From: Hymenobacter sp. GOD-10R | GTDB taxonomy: Bacteria > Bacteroidota > Bacteroidia > Cytophagales > Hymenobacteraceae | Length of the DNA: 64,000 bases | Direction: 5' to 3' | Assembly (NCBI RefSeq): GCF_035609205.1 | Contig: NZ_CP141184.1 | Location: 6,004,501-6,068,500, forward strand | Shown here: piece after piece, positions 50,518-59,877 of the stretch | Position numbering within the stretch: the first letter of the stretch is position 1 | Layout of the letters: each line of letters begins with the position of its first letter | Translations under genes and position numbers: made by a program | The notes under the pieces: generated by a model | What the model saw: only the letters and a program-made list of their open reading frames with translations | What the model was told of the DNA's origin: nothing | The model's database searches: none

Positions 50518-51138
50518 TTACTCTCCTGCTGGCTCTGGCGCAACACGTACCTGCTGATACAAGGGCAAGTCGTAGAAGGGCCTTAGCAGTTGAATAACGT
50601 CTAAGGCATCGGCCAAAGCCTGGTGCGCCACGGTTTGGTCGGCAAAATGCGCACGCGCCTTGCAAATGGTCATGGTGGGCAGGCGATTATCTTTCTTCCA
50701 GTTCAGATAGAAAGCCGCTGGATCGAGCATGGCGGGTTCAGCGCGCACCAATGTGCCCCAGCCGGGCAGCTGACGCAAAAACAATAAGTCGAAAGAGGCG
50801 ATATTTTTGCCCGCCATCGTCACGCTCACGCAGTCCTTTTTGTCGGGCTTGAAGCCCTGCGCTAATAGAAACTCACGCAGCTGCGGCAACAGTTCGTCAG
50901 CCGTGCAGCCTTCCGGGTTTGGCCCTTTTTGCGCCAACTCCTCCAGCAAGCGCGCATTTAGAGCCAGAGCGCCTGCGGTGCCCACGTACTCAGGATGCCG
51001 CACCAAGCGCCGGAAGCTAGGTAGCTCTGTCAGCGGCTGTAGGTGCTTGGTATCTTCTACTACAGCAGCTAGCTCAATAATCTGGTGCCGCTCCGGGTTG
51101 CCGCCGGTCATTTCGAGGTCGAGGGAGATGTAGCGCAT
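50518..51138 (-). CDS. DnaQ-like DEDDh 3'-5' exonuclease
   Basis: 206 residues from the ATG at 51138 (an upstream GTG at 51147 is possible). ExoI motif YISLDLEMTGGN with the Asp-x-Glu pair, ExoII around MAGKNIASFDLLFLRQLPG, and ExoIII AHQALADALD with the His of the DEDDh class. The family trims DNA or RNA 3' ends; without polymerase or helicase domains its substrate cannot be told (proofreading subunit-like, RNase T-like or oligoribonuclease-like). Monocistronic. Confidence 0.9.
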   Translation of the reverse strand: MRYISLDLEMTGGNPERHQIIELAAVVEDTKHLQPLTELPSFRRLVRHPEYVGTAGALALNARLLEELAQKGPNPEGCTADELLPQLREFLLAQGFKPDKKDCVSVTMAGKNIASFDLLFLRQLPGWGTLVRAEPAMLDPAAFYLNWKKDNRLPTMTICKARAHFADQTVAHQALADALDVIQLLRPFYDLPLYQQVRVAPEPAGE

Positions 51139-51458
51139 ACTCTGCACCTGTACGCGGCTACGCTAGGTGGCGTTGACCATCAAGCTAACAATACGGTGCA
51201 GCTTTCCTGTATTTTCCGCATCTTTCTAGGGTCCGTACCAAAGTTAATCTAGCATCACGCCTATAGATTCTGACGGCGACATCGTTATATCTTTTAGCGG
51301 CATGCTTACATTTAGCGGGCTGCGAAAAGCAATACGCATTCTGTGCATTATAAGCCCTATTCTGCCGGCACTTTGCGGGCAGCATCACTTAGCAAGTAGC
51401 CAACTCCTTGTTAAGCAAGTTCAATTGCTTCTTTTTCTTTTATCTGTTACCTGTCGCT
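51139..51458. other. divergent promoter region
   Basis: 320 bp between the exonuclease gene and the surface operon. Nothing recognisable beyond expected promoters. Confidence 0.35.
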
Positions 51459-52211
51459 ATGAAGATACGCCGTACAGCTATCCGGCTTTTGCTTTTTCTT
51501 ATCACACTTATACTCGCTTATCCTACTGATGCGCAATCGGTTATTACGCCCCTAGCGGCGGCTAGCAACAACGTTCAGCAAAAAGACCAGCGCACTGTTG
51601 ATGCGAGTCCGCAACTCTACAACGGTCCAGAATATATCGACTATGCTCAGCGCTACCAAGTGCGCAACGGGCATCAATTCTTTCTATTGCCCGACAAACA
51701 GCCGGGTAGCGTCTACTATAACGACCATAGCTTTGCTGGCCTCAGCATGCAATATGATGTCGTGCTTGGGCAGCTTGTGTTACAACATGTAACGAGCCCG
51801 CTGAGCTTGCATCTCATTAATGAACATGTTCGCTCTTTCACCCTGGCCGGACACCACTTTATCCGCCTCGTGACTGATAGCTCGGCGTCTGCCGTTGTCC
51901 AGACCGGTTACTACGAAGTGCTGGTAGATAGCACGGTGCAGCTGCTGGCCAAGCGAGTCAAGCAGCTACACGAGAAAATAAACCAAAATCGAATAGAAGC
52001 TGAGTTTCTTCCCACTGATAAGCTCTTTATCCGCAAAGCAGGCGTGTATTATTCGGTCAACAAAAAACGCTCGGTTACGCAGGTTTTTTCTGACCGCAGC
52101 AAAGAGGTGCAGAAATATATTCAAGACAATAAGCTCAAGTTTAAGAAAGCCCGGCGAGAAGCTGATATTGTGCAGCTTACGCGTTATTACGCCGGCTTAT
52201 CACCGCAGTAG
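51459..52211 (+). CDS. exported protein of unknown function, first gene of the surface operon
   Basis: 250 residues from the ATG at 51459, where the signal peptide starts (MKIRRTAIRLLLFLITLILA..TDAQ); the extension to 51408 is hydrophobic and less convincing. The mature part is beta-rich, with LYNGPEYIDYAQRYQVRNGHQFF near its start and a basic C-terminus (QDNKLKFKKARREADIVQL). I do not recognise a named family. It lies 53 nt before a TonB receptor, so it is probably an accessory lipid- or envelope-facing protein of that transport system. Confidence 0.82.
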   Translation: MKIRRTAIRLLLFLITLILAYPTDAQSVITPLAAASNNVQQKDQRTVDASPQLYNGPEYIDYAQRYQVRNGHQFFLLPDKQPGSVYYNDHSFAGLSMQYDVVLGQLVLQHVTSPLSLHLINEHVRSFTLAGHHFIRLVTDSSASAVVQTGYYEVLVDSTVQLLAKRVKQLHEKINQNRIEAEFLPTDKLFIRKAGVYYSVNKKRSVTQVFSDRSKEVQKYIQDNKLKFKKARREADIVQLTRYYAGLSPQ

Positions 52212-52264
52212 CACTGCTAGTTACGGTTCGTACTTCACTCACTCTTTGCTACGCTAGCTCCGCT

Positions 52265-55045
52265 ATGAAGCTCCACTACTTATTGTTTGTTCTTTTATTT
52301 TTTAGCCTAATACACTTCACGGCCAGCGGGCAGCAACAAGCCGAACCGACGGTTAGCGGCAATTTTAACCACATACTATTCGAGCAGTTTGCTACGCAGG
52401 TCGAGGCTCAAACCAAGCTGCATTTTTACTTCAATCCGGCAGCAGTTGACAGTCTGTTCATCACGCTGCAAGTACAGGATACGCCAGTGCGTACGGCGTT
52501 AGAACGAGCCCTACAGAATACCGCTTTCCACTTTGCTATCGACGACGAAAATCGGGTGTTCGTCACCCAAGGCTTAACGCTGGACCCAGCTCTCTCCGAC
52601 AGCTTCTTTAACACCGAAAAAGCGGGCAACATTGTAGCTACGCGCCGCGACGAAGCTAGGCCAACTAGCACCGGCTCCCTTAGCCGCTCGCGCTACGTTC
52701 GGGAGGCAGAGGCCAAGCTCTATGAAATAGGTGCGGGCGAGGCGCGTGGCGGCAAGGCAACCCTCGCCGGCCACATCCGCGACCTGAAATCCGGGGAGCC
52801 GGTCGTGGGGGCTACTATTTACTCCGAGGCGCCTTCCATCGGCACCAGCACCGACCAATTTGGTTACTACTCACTGACTCTGCCAACGGGTCGCTACGAT
52901 TTAAAAATCAGAGGGATTGGTATCAAGAATACCAAACGCCAAGTTGTGATACGTGCGGATGGCAAGCTGGAAATCGAGGTAGAGGAAGACATCACGCCGC
53001 TGAAAGAAGTCGTGATTGAAGCCGAGAAAGACAAAAACGTATCGGGCATGCAAATGGGCTTGGAGAAGCTCGATATCAAGACGCTGCGGCAAGTACCTAC
53101 GGCTTTTGGCGAGACTGATATTTTGCGGGTGGTGCTTACCCTACCGGGCGTAAAATCGGTGGGCGAAGGCAGCACGGGCCTCAACGTGCGCGGCGGCGCC
53201 ACCGACCAAAACCTGATCCTATTTAATGGCACCACCATCTACAATCCATCGCACTTATTTGGCTTCTTCTCCGCGTTTAACCCCGATATTCTGCAATCGG
53301 TAGAGCTGTACAAAAGCGCCATTCCGGCCAAGTACGGTGGGCGCTTGTCGTCGGTGCTGGAAATAAAAACCCGCGAAGGCAACAAGAAGAAGTTTTCTGG
53401 TTCGGGCGGCATTGGTCCGCTCACCAGTCGCCTCACGCTGGAAGGTCCCATTGTAAAAGACAAAAGCGCCTTCATCATCAGCGGCCGCACCAGCTACTCC
53501 GACTGGATTCTGCGCCGGTTGTCGAACAGTTCTTTTCGGCAAAGCTCGGCGTCTTTCTACGACATCAGCGCGCACGTGAGTCATCAGCTCAACGATAAAA
53601 ACTCCCTGTACCTGACAGGATATTTGAGCTCCGACCGGTTCCGCCTCGCCAGCGACACCACGTATCAGTACCGCAACCAAAATGCTAGCTTGAAGTGGCA
53701 GCACAACTTCAACAACAAGTTATACGGGGTGCTCACGGGCACCTACAGCCGCTACGCCTACGACATCACGAGCGAGAAGAACCCAGTGAATGCCTCGCGC
53801 CTAAAATATGGCATTGAACAAACCAACGTGCAGGCCGATTTCAGCTTCTTCCCCAATGCCAAGCACACCATCGACTTCGGCGTCAGCTCGCTGCTCTACC
53901 ACATTGCGCCTGGTAGCCTCACGCCGCTCGGGGCCGAATCCTTGATCAGCACCAACGTCCTAACCCGCGAGCAAGCTGTGGAAAGTGCCATTTACGCGTC
54001 AGACCGCATTGACCTCAACAAGCGCTTATCTATTTCGCTGGGCCTGCGCTATTCACTCTTCAACGCCCTAGGTCCGCACGATGTGTACCAGTACGCGCCG
54101 GACGTAGGCCGCTCCGAAACCTCCATCACCGACACCTTGCGCTACGGTTCGGGCAAGGTGCTGGCCACCTACCACGGCCCCGAGTACCGGGCGTCGTTGC
54201 GCTACGGTCTGACCGATAACTCGTCGGTGAAAGCTAGCTATAACCGCACCCGCCAGTACATTCACCAGCTTTCCAACACGGCGTCGGTATCGCCGGCCGA
54301 TATCTGGAAGCTCAGCGACGCCAACATTCGCCCGCAGGTTGGCGACCAGTACTCCGTTGGATACTACCACAACTTCCGGGCGAATACCATCGAGACGTCG
54401 GTGGAAGCCTACTACAAAAAGCTCCACGACTTTGTGGATTACAAGAGCGGCGCCACACTCATCCTGAACCACCACATCGAAACAGATATCGTGAATGCCG
54501 AGGGCAAAGCCTACGGCGTGGAGGTGCTGGTCAAGAAGCTCTCGGGTAAGATCAACGGCTGGATCAGCTACACCTATTCCCGTTCGCTGGTGCGGGTCAA
54601 TGCTGGCACGACGGCCGAGCAGATAAACGGCGGCCGCTACTACCCTAGCAATTTCGACAAGCCCCACGACGTGACCATGATCGGCAACTACCGCTTCAGT
54701 CGCCGTTTCAGCTCCTCACTCAACTTCACCTACAGTACGGGCCGCCCCATTACGTTGCCGCTGGCGAAGTATTATGTGGCCAACTCCTTGCGCGTGTACT
54801 ACTCTGACCGCAACGCCTACCGCGTGCCCGATTATTACCGCGTCGACTTTGGGTTGAACATCGAAGGCAACCACAAAGTAAAAAAGCTAGCTCACAGCTC
54901 TTGGACCCTAGGGATATACAACCTGACGGGACGCAAGAATCCGTACTCGGTGTACTTCAAATCAGAAAAGGGGCAGATCCGCGGCTACAAGCTCTCCATC
55001 TTCGGGCAGCCGATTCCGACCATCACCTACAACTTCAAGTTCTAG
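52265..55045 (+). CDS. TonB-dependent receptor with STN and carboxypeptidase-like N-terminal domains
   Basis: 926 residues. Signal peptide (1-22); then an STN domain (about 30-105: HILFEQFATQVEAQTKLHF, IDDENRVFVTQG). A carboxypeptidase-regulatory-like domain (about 160-245: LAGHIRDLKSGEPVVGATI, TDQFGYYSLTLPTGRYDLKI), the plug (about 260-370: LPGVKSVGEGSTGLNVRGGATDQN) and a barrel ending FGQPIPTITYNFKF follow. STN domains usually relay ligand binding to a FecR anti-sigma partner, but no fecR or ECF sigma gene is present here. The downstream DUF4249 gene starts directly after the stop (TAG-ATG at 55043-55048). The substrate is unknown. Confidence 0.93.
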   Translation: MKLHYLLFVLLFFSLIHFTASGQQQAEPTVSGNFNHILFEQFATQVEAQTKLHFYFNPAAVDSLFITLQVQDTPVRTALERALQNTAFHFAIDDENRVFVTQGLTLDPALSDSFFNTEKAGNIVATRRDEARPTSTGSLSRSRYVREAEAKLYEIGAGEARGGKATLAGHIRDLKSGEPVVGATIYSEAPSIGTSTDQFGYYSLTLPTGRYDLKIRGIGIKNTKRQVVIRADGKLEIEVEEDITPLKEVVIEAEKDKNVSGMQMGLEKLDIKTLRQVPTAFGETDILRVVLTLPGVKSVGEGSTGLNVRGGATDQNLILFNGTTIYNPSHLFGFFSAFNPDILQSVELYKSAIPAKYGGRLSSVLEIKTREGNKKKFSGSGGIGPLTSRLTLEGPIVKDKSAFIISGRTSYSDWILRRLSNSSFRQSSASFYDISAHVSHQLNDKNSLYLTGYLSSDRFRLASDTTYQYRNQNASLKWQHNFNNKLYGVLTGTYSRYAYDITSEKNPVNASRLKYGIEQTNVQADFSFFPNAKHTIDFGVSSLLYHIAPGSLTPLGAESLISTNVLTREQAVESAIYASDRIDLNKRLSISLGLRYSLFNALGPHDVYQYAPDVGRSETSITDTLRYGSGKVLATYHGPEYRASLRYGLTDNSSVKASYNRTRQYIHQLSNTASVSPADIWKLSDANIRPQVGDQYSVGYYHNFRANTIETSVEAYYKKLHDFVDYKSGATLILNHHIETDIVNAEGKAYGVEVLVKKLSGKINGWISYTYSRSLVRVNAGTTAEQINGGRYYPSNFDKPHDVTMIGNYRFSRRFSSSLNFTYSTGRPITLPLAKYYVANSLRVYYSDRNAYRVPDYYRVDFGLNIEGNHKVKKLAHSSWTLGIYNLTGRKNPYSVYFKSEKGQIRGYKLSIFGQPIPTITYNFKF

Positions 55046-56233
55046 ATGCGTCTTCTCTCCTATTCCATTCGGGTGGTACTGCTTTGGTGTTTGGCTATTG
55101 CACTACCTAGCTGCATCGACTCCTACATGCCCGACGTCATCAGCGCCACCAAGCATTACTTAACAGTCGACGGGTTTATCAATAGCCAAGGTATTACAAC
55201 AATAGTCCTTTCCCGCACCTACGACATTGATGCAAGGGCGACCATCCCGCCCGTTGAAGCGGGCGCTACCGTGACCATAGAAGCGGAAGGTGGTGGCAGC
55301 TACAGCTTGCGAGAAAGCACCACGAAAGGCACCTATGCTTCGGCCAGCCTCAGCCTACCGACTACGCAGCGCTACCGGCTGCGCATTCGCACCACCGGTG
55401 GCACAGAGTATGCCTCGGATTACGTGGCTATCAAGACTACCCCACCCATCGATAATATTACTTGGCGCACCACGAATGATGGCCTAAACATCTACGTCAA
55501 CACGCACGACAACACGAACGCCAGCCAGTACTACCGTTGGGAATACGAAGAAACCTGGGAAATCAGACCACCTTACTCCCCCTCGGTGGAATACAAGAAT
55601 GGAAGGATGCAAGATATTACTGTTCCTTTTCCGACAACCTGCTGGGGCAACGTCAAGTCTGTTGACATCAAGATCAGCAACACCACTCGCCTGAGCCAGG
55701 ATGTAGTTTCTGATTTTCTAGTTCGCTCATTCGCAACCACTGCCTCCCAGATTTACTACAAATACAGCATCTTGGTTCGGCAGCATACCCTCACCAAAGA
55801 AGAGTATGGCTACTGGGAATTGCTCAAGAAAAACACGGAGAACATTGGCTCTCTGTTCGATCCGCAACCTGCCCAACTCACAGGCAACGTGCATTGCCTC
55901 AACGATGATACTGAGCTAGCTTTAGGCTACGTAGGCGCGCATTCACTTACGGAAAAGCGCATTTTTATTTCGAGAGGTGAGTTGCCATCCACTTGGCGCC
56001 TACAGAACGGTTATGAAGGATGCTTGCCACCTGATACGGTTTTTCTATACAAGCCTTCTCCACCGCCACCCAACCCGACAGAGGTCCTGCGCTCTGCTTT
56101 CGGCAGGTCTACCTTTCTACCCATCCAAGCCATCTACGAGCGAGATATTATAATTGGCTACTTAGCCAAAGAACAAGGCTGTATCGATTGTCGCGCGCGG
56201 GGCACGTCCGTGCGCCCTAGCTTTTGGCAGTAA
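55046..56233 (+). CDS. DUF4249 lipoprotein, copy 1
   Basis: 395 residues. A lipoprotein signal (LWCLAIALPSCIDSY, Cys23) is followed by the DUF4249 pattern: LTVDGFINSQGITTIVLSRTYDID, VEAGATVTIE and the RYRLRIRTTGG strand. A C-terminal CIDCRARGT with a Cys pair lies near the end. DUF4249 proteins accompany TonB receptors in Bacteroidota and are thought to be surface-exposed partners. It starts on the base after the receptor's stop, so tight coupling is likely. It is closely similar to the next gene. Confidence 0.92.
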   Translation: MRLLSYSIRVVLLWCLAIALPSCIDSYMPDVISATKHYLTVDGFINSQGITTIVLSRTYDIDARATIPPVEAGATVTIEAEGGGSYSLRESTTKGTYASASLSLPTTQRYRLRIRTTGGTEYASDYVAIKTTPPIDNITWRTTNDGLNIYVNTHDNTNASQYYRWEYEETWEIRPPYSPSVEYKNGRMQDITVPFPTTCWGNVKSVDIKISNTTRLSQDVVSDFLVRSFATTASQIYYKYSILVRQHTLTKEEYGYWELLKKNTENIGSLFDPQPAQLTGNVHCLNDDTELALGYVGAHSLTEKRIFISRGELPSTWRLQNGYEGCLPPDTVFLYKPSPPPPNPTEVLRSAFGRSTFLPIQAIYERDIIIGYLAKEQGCIDCRARGTSVRPSFWQ

Positions 56234-56244
56234 CTATTATCGGT

Positions 56245-57399
56245 ATGCGCATCATTCTTCCGCTTTTTAGGGTTGTGTTCCTCTGCTGTCTAGCGCTGCT
56301 CCTGCCTGGCTGCATCGATTCCTATATGCCCGATGCCATCAACGCTACTAAGAGCTACTTAGTGGTCGATGGCTTAATCAATAGCCAGGGCATCACCACT
56401 ATCACATTGTCGCGCACTTACGACATCGACGCCAAGACACCGGCGCCGGTAGAGTCGGGCGCCACGCTATACGTCGAAGACGAAGCGGCGGCACGCTACA
56501 CGCTGCTAGAAAGCACTACCAAAGGCACTTACACGTCGAGCAACCAGACTCTGAGTCCAGCCAAAAGGTACCGGCTTCATATCCGCACTAAGGGTGGTAA
56601 AGAGTACACCTCCGACTACGTGACGGTGAAAAGCACGCCGCCCATTGACAACGTTAGCTGGAAACCAACTAACTCCGGCCTGAACATCTACGTCAATAGC
56701 CACGACGACGCCAATAATACCCGCTATTATCGTTGGTCTTACGAAGAAACCTGGGAAATCCGGCCACTCCTTGTTCCTAGTGTAGAGTACCTTAACCGTA
56801 AGATGCAGGATATTCGTCAGCCTTATCCGCAGGCTTGTTGGATAACAGAAAAGTCGACGAACATTATTCTAGGAAATACCTCTAGCCTAGGTCGTGATGT
56901 GGTTTCTGACCAGCTGCTACGCTCTTTCTCTACCACATCAGACCGCCTGTACGTCAAGTACAGCATCTTGGTACGGCAGTACGCCCAAACCAAAGAGGAA
57001 TACGAGTATTGGAGTTTGCTCAAGAAAAACACGGAGAACATCGGGACGCTATTCGACCCGTTGCCTGCGCAACTTACCGGCAATATGCATTGCCTCAACG
57101 ATGATACCGAACTAGCATTGGGTTACGTGGGTGCCGGTAGCGTGCAGGAAAAACGCATCCTCATCAGCCGCGGGCAGTTGCCGCCCACTTGGCGTTTGCA
57201 GGCTGGTTACGAAAGCTGCGTGCCACCAGATACCGTGTCTTTAACCAACGTAGATAATACGTTCACCAACCCTGTAGTTATACCCGTAGGCCCAGTATTT
57301 TCTTCTACGGGTAGCTTAAAAGGGTATACACAGTCAAGTGCCGAGTGCGTGGATTGCCGCAAGCGTGGTAGTGCGGTGCGTCCTATCTTTTGGCAATAG
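56245..57399 (+). CDS. DUF4249 lipoprotein, copy 2
   Basis: 384 residues from the ATG at 56245; the frame upstream to 56224 would need TTG and overlaps copy 1. The lipobox LLLPGC is followed by the same CIDSYMPD opening as copy 1, then LVVDGLINSQGITTITLSRTYDID and a C-terminal CVDCRKRGSAVRPIFWQ. Long stretches match copy 1 (for example EETWEIRP and LLKKNTENIG), so this is a tandem duplication within the operon, with divergence in the middle and near the C-terminus. It probably has a related, not identical, ligand role. Confidence 0.92.
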   Translation: MRIILPLFRVVFLCCLALLLPGCIDSYMPDAINATKSYLVVDGLINSQGITTITLSRTYDIDAKTPAPVESGATLYVEDEAAARYTLLESTTKGTYTSSNQTLSPAKRYRLHIRTKGGKEYTSDYVTVKSTPPIDNVSWKPTNSGLNIYVNSHDDANNTRYYRWSYEETWEIRPLLVPSVEYLNRKMQDIRQPYPQACWITEKSTNIILGNTSSLGRDVVSDQLLRSFSTTSDRLYVKYSILVRQYAQTKEEYEYWSLLKKNTENIGTLFDPLPAQLTGNMHCLNDDTELALGYVGAGSVQEKRILISRGQLPPTWRLQAGYESCVPPDTVSLTNVDNTFTNPVVIPVGPVFSSTGSLKGYTQSSAECVDCRKRGSAVRPIFWQ

Positions 57400-57434
57400 C
57401 TGCCTTTTCTATCATCTACATGCCACAGCACTGA

Positions 57435-59849
57435 ATGGCTACTATTACCAAACTATTTATGGCTAAGCGAGGAGTTAGGTTGCTCGTACTACTTACGCTC
57501 TACCTAGGTGCCCGCAACGTGGCAAGCGGCCAAGAGCTTGTTGTGGACAGCCTAGCTCGCAAACTAACTCGCTATCAGCAAGCTGCCCTAAACGAGAAGC
57601 TTTTCCTCCACCTCGACCGGCCACTTTATCTAGGTGGCGAAACGATGTGGTTCAAGCTGTATGCAGTAGATGGCACTAGCTGCAAGCCGCTAGCACGAAG
57701 CACAGTAGCCTACGTGGAGGTATTAAACCGAGAGAACAAGCCAGTACTGCAAGGCAAGATTCCGCTGAAGCAGGCTACTGGCCATGGTTCTTTCGTGCTG
57801 CCCAGCGCCTTGGCCTCGGGAGTATACACGGTACGAGCCTACACGAGCTGGATGCAAAACTTCGGTCCGGAGTATTTCTTCCACAGCACCATCACAGTCA
57901 TCAATCCAACTGCCGCCTCGGGCGGGGCAGCCAGCCCGGATTCAGCCGCTTACGAGGCGCAGCTTTTCCCCGAAGGTGGCAACCTAGTACAAGGACTGAG
58001 CAGCAAAGTAGCCTTCAAGGTAACAAACAAAGCAGGTACTGGTGTGGGCGCCACCGGAAAGTTACTCGACCAGCGTGGCACAGTGGTAGCAAGCTTCCAG
58101 ACCCTGCGCTTCGGCATGGGGAGCTTCACCTTTACCCCCGAGCTAGGTGCTACCTATACGGCCATGTTAACCCTTATTAACAAACAGACCATTAGACGCA
58201 AGCTACCCGTCGCGTATGAGCGTGGCTACGTGATGCATTTGGAAGAAAGCGGTCCTGCTACGCTTACAGTGGCGGTGAGTGCTACTGGCGCGCAGAACGA
58301 AACCGTTTTCCTACTGGGGCACTCGCGGCAGCAGGTGGCGGTAGCGGCCAAGGCACCCTTAGTTAATGGCCGAGCGACTTTTACGGTCGACAAAAAACAG
58401 CTGCTCGACGGCATTTCGCATTTCACCTTGTTCACTGCCGAGCAAAAACCAGTGTGCGAGCGGCTGTATTTTCAGCAGCCCAAAACCAAGCTAAGCATCG
58501 ACGCGCGGCCGGATAAAAACCAGTATGCCACTCGGGAGCAGGTAAGCGTGGCGCTAGGTACCTCGACGGCGGGGCAAAACCTAGGTGCCAACGTATCGAT
58601 GGCCGTGTACCGGCTCGACTCGCTGGCTACCGCGCCTACTACCGATATCAACAGCTACCTGTGGCTAGCTTCTGAGCTGAAAGGCAGCATTGAGCATCCC
58701 GAATACTACTTCACCGCTGAGCCCGACGCCACGGCCGCGGCTGATAACTTGATGCTCACGCAGGGCTGGAGCCGCTTTCGCTGGGAGCAGGTGCTAGCCT
58801 CTGCGCTGGTCAGCTTTCCGAACGCGCCCGAACTCAACGGCCCATTGGTACGTGGCCGCCTGACGCAAGCCGGCACGAACCAGCCACGGAAGGATATCAT
58901 CACCTTTCTGTCGTCGCCGAGCCGGCTTATTGGGCTTCAAAACGCGGTGAGCAATGCCGATGGCCTAGTGCAGTTTGAGCTAGGCAACCTGTATGGCTCT
59001 CGCGACATTATGGTGCAAACAAATCCGCAGCAGGACACCACGTGCCACATCGAAATCTTCAATCCCTTTTCGCAGCAGTTCGTGGCCAGGTCGGGCGCCA
59101 CCTTCACGCCAATTCCGAGTTTCAAGGTGGACTACGCGAAGCGGCACTTCCAGAACCAGGTGCAGAATGCCTTTGTTGATAAAGCGCGCGCCCGCTACCT
59201 AGCTCCTCTCACCGACAGCACCGCGTTCTACGGCAAGGCTGATGAAACGTACCTGCTGGACAAATACACACGTTTTAAGGTGCTGGAAGAAGTAATGCGC
59301 GAGTACGTACCGGGTGTACTCGTCCGGATTCGGAAGGATGGCTTTCACTTCTTGGTAGTAGACCGGGTAAATAAGCTTATTTTTGATGATAACCCGATGA
59401 TCCTGCTTGATGGCGTACCGGTCTTCAACGTCAACAAGATGATGGCGATGGATCCGCTGAAGATCCAAAAGCTAGAGGTAATGGCGAGCCGGTACTTCCA
59501 CGGGCGAGCCGTGTACAATGGCCTCGTAAGCTACACCACCTACAAAGGCGACCTAGCAGGTTTCAAGCTCGATCCGCGTGTGCTAGTGCAAGAATACGAA
59601 GGCTTGCAAGGCCAGCGCGAGTTCTACGCCCCCCGCTACGACACACCCCAGGCTAAAGCAAGCCGCCTCCCCGACCTGCGCAACCTCCTGTATTGGAACC
59701 CGACTATTATAACTAGCACCGCGCCTACCAAACTCGATTTCTACACCGTTGACCAAGCTGGGCGTTATCTGGTAGTGTTGCAAGGGCTAGCTTCTACTGG
59801 GCTGGCGGGCAGCACCAGCTTCACCTTTGAGGTAAAGTCGGCGCTATAG
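57435..59849 (+). CDS. exported MG2-like surface protein with TonB-plug-like C-terminal region
   Basis: 804 residues. A signal peptide (to about residue 32) is followed by EKLFLHLDRPLYLGGETMWFKLYAVD, the macroglobulin MG2-like start of large Bacteroidota surface proteins. Several beta-sandwich modules follow (YTVRAYTSWMQNFGPEYFFH, ARPDKNQYATREQVSVAL). Around residues 640-690, PMILLDGVPVFNVNKMMAMDPLKIQKLEVM looks like a TonB-receptor plug segment. Proteins of this architecture end operons of TonB receptors plus DUF4249 partners. It follows copy 2 after 35 nt and stops 28 nt before the convergent gene. The function is not known. Confidence 0.85.
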   Translation: MATITKLFMAKRGVRLLVLLTLYLGARNVASGQELVVDSLARKLTRYQQAALNEKLFLHLDRPLYLGGETMWFKLYAVDGTSCKPLARSTVAYVEVLNRENKPVLQGKIPLKQATGHGSFVLPSALASGVYTVRAYTSWMQNFGPEYFFHSTITVINPTAASGGAASPDSAAYEAQLFPEGGNLVQGLSSKVAFKVTNKAGTGVGATGKLLDQRGTVVASFQTLRFGMGSFTFTPELGATYTAMLTLINKQTIRRKLPVAYERGYVMHLEESGPATLTVAVSATGAQNETVFLLGHSRQQVAVAAKAPLVNGRATFTVDKKQLLDGISHFTLFTAEQKPVCERLYFQQPKTKLSIDARPDKNQYATREQVSVALGTSTAGQNLGANVSMAVYRLDSLATAPTTDINSYLWLASELKGSIEHPEYYFTAEPDATAAADNLMLTQGWSRFRWEQVLASALVSFPNAPELNGPLVRGRLTQAGTNQPRKDIITFLSSPSRLIGLQNAVSNADGLVQFELGNLYGSRDIMVQTNPQQDTTCHIEIFNPFSQQFVARSGATFTPIPSFKVDYAKRHFQNQVQNAFVDKARARYLAPLTDSTAFYGKADETYLLDKYTRFKVLEEVMREYVPGVLVRIRKDGFHFLVVDRVNKLIFDDNPMILLDGVPVFNVNKMMAMDPLKIQKLEVMASRYFHGRAVYNGLVSYTTYKGDLAGFKLDPRVLVQEYEGLQGQREFYAPRYDTPQAKASRLPDLRNLLYWNPTIITSTAPTKLDFYTVDQAGRYLVVLQGLASTGLAGSTSFTFEVKSAL

Positions 59850-59877
59850 AAAAGTATTCGAACAGACTCAAGTAGCA

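Noticed and set aside
54068..54667. 199-codon antisense frame in the TonB receptor gene
   Set aside because: GC-rich shadow of the receptor; the sense strand has clear barrel sequence.
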